Positions 8,633 through 13,285 of a stretch of DNA of 13,285 nucleotides are shown here, piece by piece. The stretch is taken from the NCBI GenBank assembly GCA_003024985.2, contig PXIH01S0030752.1; one strand, written 5' to 3'. The position numbers and the translations under genes were made by a program. Under the pieces are notes generated by a model. The model was not told where the DNA came from. It made no database searches and saw only the letters and a list, made by a program, of their open reading frames with translations. Each line of letters begins with the position of its first letter. Position 1 is the stretch's first letter. This DNA comes from Euperipatoides rowelli. Lineage: Eukaryota > Onychophora > Udeonychophora > Euonychophora > Peripatopsidae.

Positions 8633-8810
8633 CCAGATATGATTGGAAATGAATTGCTGAGGTTACAAGTTCATGGAAATATCTTGGGGAGGTGAGAGCA
8701 AGCAAAAGTTGGCAGATGATATAGATGCCCCTTATATTTAGGTCTAGAGTCAAAAGTATTTGTTTTTTCCAAATTATCTGATAATTTAAAAATAGACATG
8801 AGCATTTTCT

Positions 8811-8826
8811 GGGGGGGGGGGGGGGG
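8811..8826 (+). repeat. G16 homopolymer
   Basis: Sixteen consecutive G's lie between the end of the RTE remnant and the start of the second LINE. It may be a polymorphic mononucleotide repeat, and its length is likely unreliable in short-read data. Confidence 0.8.
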
Positions 8827-8882
8827 ATAATACCCTGATAGATATATTACATTTTTGAAGTTAAGTAGATATTGGGACAGAG

Positions 8883-10009
8883 ATGAAATCATATTATGGA
8901 GATAAACACTTTATTCTGACATATAATGAAGTTAAAGACCCACAGCTGAAGGTAAGCGATAGTGTTGACAGTGCAATAGAATTAGTAGGTAAAGATTAAA
9001 TTGTTGGATTATATTATTAAAAAAAATAGTAAATAAATAGGAATTGAGTTGATGGATATTAGAGCTAAAGTGTATTTGGATAATAACTTTATTGAATATA
9101 TGGGTGATTATGTTGTACTGGCCTACTGGGGAGGAGTTGTGACAAAGTGGAACTCAGGATACATTATCTCCCGTTGTTGCAGGGCTATGCGCAAACAAAG
9201 AAAAAAACATTGAGAAGTACATTTACATATTAGAATTTGCTAACAAAAATACTATTTTAAAAATGACGTTGTCTTTGCATCAAATTTATAAGTTATTATT
9301 ATTTATAAAGGGAATTGTGTTTAAAGGATAAATGAAACAAGACATTTCACATCTTATGGATAGCGATAATGACAGAGTTTTAATTACAGTCAGAAGACGA
9401 CCTCTGATGTGCCTCAGATATCAAGAATTTGTCATAAAGCGGTTTAGTGTGAGAGATTTAAGTGTTTTAAATGCAACAAGGTTTATAGTGACAGGAGATA
9501 TTGTATGTCATATGCAAATGTACTTAAATCTAACAAGATTAAGGATGCCCTTAACATAGCAAAAGAACTAAAAACTTATCTTGATAATGAGACAGATGAT
9601 TGTAAGGATAAGGAATCTATCGATGAAGATAAAATTAATGACCAATCGTCTACAGAAGTAAATGATTAAAGTAAAATAAAGCATTCAACTGATACAACAA
9701 AAGAAAATAAGGAGCATCCAAATAGTAATTCTTAATCTTTGAATATGCCACTTGTGCCACTGCATGATTTGACAATGGAGGATGGTGGAGCAGAAAAAGC
9801 GAGCATTGTTTTTTTAATCAATACTGAATGCTTTATTGAGCGTACATTGCAGCAACCATAAGAAAAATTAACAGATGGCTGATAATAATGATATTAATTT
9901 ACCGAGTGAAAATTTACAAAATAAAAAAATAAAAAAACTAATGGGAGATAATTGTGAAACTGCTGATTTGAAAAATGATGAGTTCATGGAGGTAGAACAA
10001 ATAATGTAG
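8883..10009 (+). pseudogene. L1/Tx1-type LINE ORF1 with zinc knuckles (broken)
   Basis: A remnant of the nucleic-acid-binding ORF1 protein that would coat the retrotransposon RNA. Readable pieces: 8883-8999, 38 codons from an ATG, containing HFILTYNEVKDPQLKV; 9332-9430, containing RRPLMCLR; and, in the next frame, 9448-9666. Joined across one lost base near 9431, the Cys codon at 9410, a Tyr (expected Cys) at 9419, a His at 9433 and a Cys at 9448 give C-X2-(C)-X4-H-X4-C. A second Cys-rich motif, KCFKCNK to YC, follows at once. An acidic Asp/Glu/Lys tail follows at 9540-9666, and a further open piece at 9875-10009 contains KLMGDNCETADL. It ends 38 bases before the ORF2 remnant, the usual LINE order. 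The true start is uncertain; I chose the ATG at 8883 because coding-like sequence begins there. Confidence 0.7.
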
Positions 10010-10046
10010 AAATTTTAAGAAATATTTAAACTTATCACTATTGGTA

Positions 10047-10750
10047 ATGTTGTTTGGGCTTAACAATATAAAAATTGGAACTATTAATGTCACAGGATTA
10101 AATATATTGATGAAAAGTAAAATTTTATAAAGTAAAATTTATTAAACAAATGTATCACTTTTGTTTTTAGATGAATTGAAACATCGGAAAGGATAAATCG
10201 CTGTGTGTTAGAAATTCATGGAAGTTAAATATATTATTCACATAAACAGGATTAATACAAGCAGACTAGGCCTAGCAATTTTAGTAGAAAATAAACTAGG
10301 AATGTATTATTACTGATATTGTGAAAGTAAGTGATAGGATAATGTTTATCCATATGACGTATGGTAATGTGATTATGTTTTTATAATGTTCATTTGCCCA
10401 TCAACAATAAAGAGAGTGTTATATCTCTTAATGAATTGAATAAAATTCTATTAATAGTGTTATAGGATGTAAAACGATTTTTGTGGACATGAATATAAAC
10501 AATAAATCTAAAGAAGAAATCATTAATGGTTATAATATTAAAAATAACTTGATAGACGTTGCTGTTGAGTTGCTGTTTTGAGTTATATTAATAGACAGTG
10601 GAATTCTAATTCTGCCAATCGTCTTGATAGATGTTTAGGGTCAAAAAAATTTCCTTTTGAGTATGCATTCTAATTTAATACTCTTCCTTTTACAGATCAA
10701 GTTATTATAATATTGACTATTAAAATTGACCTGAATGTCAGATATTTGAT
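10047..10750 (+). other. AP-type endonuclease domain of the ORF2 remnant
   Basis: The domain opens with an ATG at 10047 and IKIGTINVTGLN, the typical first beta strand of LINE apurinic-like endonucleases. Further on are VKVSDRIMFIHMTYGNV (about 10320-10372) and SANRLDR (from 10611). Then comes LPFTDQVII with the TDQ codons at 10692-10700, where active enzymes have SDH; the loss of His here would abolish catalysis. The start, the RLDR block and the TDQ block all lie in the same frame, although stops occur between them. Confidence 0.75.
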
Positions 10751-11309
10751 AAAAATAATGTTGAGGAGGTAATCAAAATGACAAATAGCAATTTAGAAAA
10801 TCTATTGATAAAACTAGATCTGGGGTGTTATGGCAGTGAATTAAAAACAAAGATTATTTTATAGCCACTGCTTTACAGTTCAAATTAAAGGAGGTCAATA
10901 AGGGAAATTGATAAATTGTATTTGGAATTGAACAAATGGTAAATGCTGGAAATAATGATACTGATAAATATATTAAAACTAAATATAGATAACAATATTT
11001 GGAGGCAATGAACAAAAAGATATACAATGAATAAATTAAATTGTGATAAATGTGTTAAAATATTCATGCCAAGTGGATGATGTTATGACTGCTAAAAAAA
11101 AAAAGAAAGAAGCAAGTGATATCATGGCAATTAAAAATGGTAATACTATTGTCATGGATAACAATGACGATGTACAAAAATGATATATCATGCAATTGCA
11201 GGAAACCTTAAGTGATAAGAATAATCTACAGAGTATTGACACATTTTACAAGGCAAAAAAAATAATATTTTTTTTTCGCTCTAAAATGCATTGGATTATG
11301 ATTTTAGCA

Positions 11310-12250
11310 TGGATGAATTGGAAAATTTTATTGCCAAGAGAAAGAGTAATGCACTGCCAGGGCCAGATGTATAATCAATGCTGGATTATATAAACATATG
11401 AATGTGACATATAAAAAATACTTGTGAATATGCTGTAAGAGCTCTTAGAGTGAACTCATTATTATAGTTTAGTTGATATTAATGGGGTGTTTTTTAAAAT
11501 GAAATCAAAAGCCCCTCAGTTTAATAAGATCACAAAAGATGATGATGACTGGTGCCCAATCGCTTTACTTAATGAGAAATTGAAGATTCTTCAAATAATT
11601 ATTTTGCAGAGAGTGGGTGATAAACTTAATGTTTTATTTGTTGAAGGTGTGTTTGATACTAAAAATAGGCCCTTTCAAAATGCATTGGTTTTGTGCCATC
11701 TGTTTTTTTTTTGCATTTGATTCCAAACAGAGAAGGCTAGTCTACTTAGTCCATTTTGATAAGAATAATGCATTTAAAAATACTAATAAATGTTGATTGT
11801 AGTATCTTTGTAATAAGTATTTGGGGGTAAATAGAAGTGTTATTTTGATGATACACTTATTGGAACAAACATACATAGCTTTTATGAATAAGAAATAATT
11901 TGTAGGCTATCAAATGCTGTATCATTCTATTTTACTAAGCTTTCCTCTCTCACCAGTTAATTCTACTTTCTACTTATCTGAATCACATGCAAGGATTAAA
12001 TTGGAGATAGAGGGGGACTGTATTTCTGGGAGAAAATTTTAAAGTTAACATTATCACCAATTTGGATGATATTTCTGTGATAGTGTCTTGTAAAAATCAA
12101 CTAGATATTTTGCATAAAATATTGAGTGAATTTACTCAGGTTACTTGTTCTAGTATTATACATAATGGATATTAAAAATAAAGGGACAGTAACCAATAAA
12201 GCATATCAAGTAACCCATGATAAAATTTTGGTGGTTATCTTTTCCGTTGG
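11310..12250 (+). other. Reverse transcriptase domain of the ORF2 remnant
   Basis: Motifs in order: LPGPD at about 11354-11368 (normally PGPDG, followed here by a stop); a 77-codon open piece at 11487-11720 with DDWCPIALLNEKLKIL, then VEGVFDTKNRPFQNAL; HFDKNNAF with the first catalytic Asp at 11758; PLSP at 11944-11955; and NLDDISVIVSCKNQLDIL with the catalytic Asp pair at 12065 and 12068, where YADD is usual. The Asp residues survive although the frames are scrambled, so this is a fairly young or slowly decaying copy. The antisense frames here are shadows. Confidence 0.85.
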
Positions 12251-12427
12251 ATGATGGGTTCGGGATGACAATTATGATTACTAAAAAAATAAATGAAATA
12301 GACAATAAATTGGAAAAATGTTTGATAGAATGGGATTAGGATGGTTATAAAAAGTTGATATCTTGAACAAGTTGATATTGTCAAGATTTTACTATTATAT
12401 GCCATTTACAGTAATTACTAAAAGAGT

Positions 12428-12664
12428 TTGCTAATTTTTGAGTGTTTTACTCAAAAATTCATATTTAGGTCTTTTAAAATTTTGTGTTACAAAAAGGTCA
12501 TGTATCCTGTTGACAAGGGAGGACTTGGGCTTGTTGACATAGTGGGGAAAAAAATAAACAATGAATTATACTTTGGTTTCAAAAGCTTTAAAAATGATGG
12601 GCCATTTATTGGTTTATACTTTTATAAAAGACATATTGTTCATGGAATGGTTTACAGACTATAA
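12428..12664 (+). other. Post-RT region of the ORF2 remnant
   Basis: An open piece of up to 78 codons carries VMYPVDKGGLGLVDI and INNELYFGFKSFKNDGP. The (K)GGLGL block is a landmark of the region after the RT thumb in L1-like ORF2 proteins. The sequence just before it (about 12360-12420, with LSRFYYYMPF) belongs to the same protein in another frame. Confidence 0.7.
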
Positions 12665-12900
12665 AGTGATAAGTTTCCATCGGTAAATCTCTTAATATTC
12701 AAAAGATTAATGTCAAGAAATATAAAAATTATTATTGCAAAATGATAATGAATTTATGTCACATATAGAAAAAGAAAAATGAATTTGAATATTGTAAAAA
12801 ATAATTAAATTTAATTTAATTTAGGCAATTTTCTTATTAAAATAATACTTGGAATATTATAATCACTAAGACAATGTTACAAAGTGTCAATATGATTAAA

Positions 12901-12972
12901 GGGAATGACAGCCATTGTTTTCAATGTAATGAGTCTTCAGAGAATGTTAAACAATTGTTCAATTGTAATAAT
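12901..12972 (+). other. C-terminal Cys-rich finger of the ORF2 remnant
   Basis: Reads HCFQCNESSENVKQLFNC, with Cys codons at 12916, 12925 and 12964. The position of the conserved His (HLF in relatives) is Gln at 12952. This matches the C-X2-C...H...C finger found near the C-terminus of L1/Tx1-type ORF2 proteins, slightly shortened and with the His lost. Confidence 0.7.
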
Positions 12973-13285
12973 GTTAGAGATATGGTTACCTTATTTTCTC
13001 ATTGAATGAGATATAAATTTAAACTCATAAGGTTATAGATATAAGTAATTTTTGGGAAATACTGGGATCTTGTAAAAAATTATTTACAGTATTGTGGTTC
13101 TCAATTTGAAGAATCAGATGTATTCATATTTTTTCTAATAATATTATTAATAATTTTCACCGATTCATTTTTGATAAAAAACATGAAGCATATATTTATA
13201 AACCTTTTTTGTTTTTCTGATGAAGTGATCAGAAGCTTGTGGGATAGGGATATCATGTAAGAGATTTTCAATAATTATAATAGTA
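12973..13285 (+). other. Decayed C-terminal tail of ORF2, runs off the window
   Basis: Short coding-like pieces continue after the finger (for example NIINNFHRFIFDKKHEAYIY near 13138-13198), with frequent stops. No poly(A) tail or 3' end repeat is reached before the edge, so the element's 3' end lies outside. Confidence 0.45.

Larger units (their letters stand above)
8096..8724 (+). pseudogene. RTE-clade LINE reverse transcriptase, C-terminal part (broken)
   Basis: The continuation of the RTE protein whose N-terminal part is at 5560-6334. After the shared SAFGKLNNILK block, the frame runs through VMAYGA (near 8300, the conserved TYGAETW region). It then has an uninterrupted 38-codon stretch at 8373-8486 containing ERCMIGVTRR and EWIRAQIKVCDIIKR. 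A frameshift follows, then AGHIARS near 8494, a WEDEI-type block present twice (8585-8632), and the terminal YDWK ... SSWKYLGEV block, ending with a stop at 8722-8724. These are characteristic of the RTE C-terminal region. Several stops replace Trp or Arg codons, in keeping with G-to-A and C-to-T decay. The antisense frames here are only shadows of this gene. No clear 3' tail repeat was identified after the stop. Confidence 0.9.
10047..13285 (+). pseudogene. L1/Tx1-type LINE ORF2: endonuclease and reverse transcriptase (broken, runs off window)
   Basis: A remnant of the bifunctional ORF2 protein that nicks target DNA and reverse-transcribes the element RNA. About 3.2 kb (some 1,080 codons) is visible, close to the usual ORF2 size of 1,000-1,300 residues. 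The order is N-terminal AP-type endonuclease (about 10047-10750), linker, reverse transcriptase (about 11310-12250), post-RT region with a GGLGLVDI block near 12520, and a Cys-rich finger near 12916-12966. Every frame is broken by stops and shifts. Motif style (DWxPIALLN, PLSP, GGLGL, terminal finger) fits the L1/Tx1 group better than RTE, CR1 or Jockey, and the two-ORF layout agrees. Clade placement within that group is inference. Confidence 0.85.

Noticed and set aside
8475-8892. Two overlapping minus-strand open frames with Pro- and His-rich pieces
   Set aside because: They are antisense to the RTE C-terminal region. The repeated FHPPN-like segment is the 24-bp duplication read backwards, and the poly-Pro piece is the G16 tract.
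10885-11242. Two minus-strand open frames in the second LINE
   Set aside because: They are shadows of the + strand ORF2 linker between endonuclease and RT; the products are only Ile/Leu/Ser-rich.
1-13285. CRISPR array, operon, riboswitch or bacterial promoter features
   Set aside because: No spaced direct repeats, no compact gene arrangement, and composition and LINE content indicate an animal nuclear genome.

Overview
The window looks like AT-rich (roughly three-quarters A+T by eye) nuclear DNA from an animal, most likely an invertebrate. It has long poly(A)/poly(T) runs, no compact bacterial-style genes, and two decayed non-LTR retrotransposons (LINEs) of animal-type families. The species cannot be named from the sequence. 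No intact protein-coding gene is visible. Almost every ORF of 60-92 codons is chance, antisense shadow or a fragment of a broken LINE.

Layout. Positions 1-5560 are AT-rich non-coding DNA with simple repeats, a G-rich patch, a possible diverged tandem repeat of ~100 bp, and one very tentative terminal-exon-like stretch near 1683-1729. From about 5560 to 6334, and again from 8096 to 8724, lie the two parts of one RTE-clade reverse transcriptase pseudogene on the + strand. They are separated by an unrelated block (6336-8094). That block holds an A-rich, decayed coding-like tract, a T-rich stretch and a near-perfect hairpin. From about 8883 to the right edge runs a second, larger LINE of L1/Tx1 type on the + strand. 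It has an ORF1 remnant with zinc-knuckle motifs, then an ORF2 remnant with an AP-type endonuclease, a reverse transcriptase and a C-terminal Cys-rich finger, and it continues past the window.

The strongest observation concerns the assembly. The window has eight isolated single N's, which look like contig joins. At two places a contig that ends at an N is repeated exactly at the start of the contig after next (150 bp at 6185-6334 and 8096-8245; 36 bp at 2887-2922 and 3383-3418). In both cases the intervening contig (6336-8094 or 2924-3381) appears to have been placed between two contigs that truly overlap. The RTE reading frame supports this: the second 150-bp copy reads straight on into the missing C-terminal half of the same reverse transcriptase.

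The genes do not form an operon or pathway. Each LINE would once have encoded its own retrotransposition machinery, and both are now dead copies with many stops and frameshifts. I found no convincing new biological system. The most useful leads are the misplaced contigs, the Tx1-like family with its recognisable ORF1, and the hairpin at 7756-7795.
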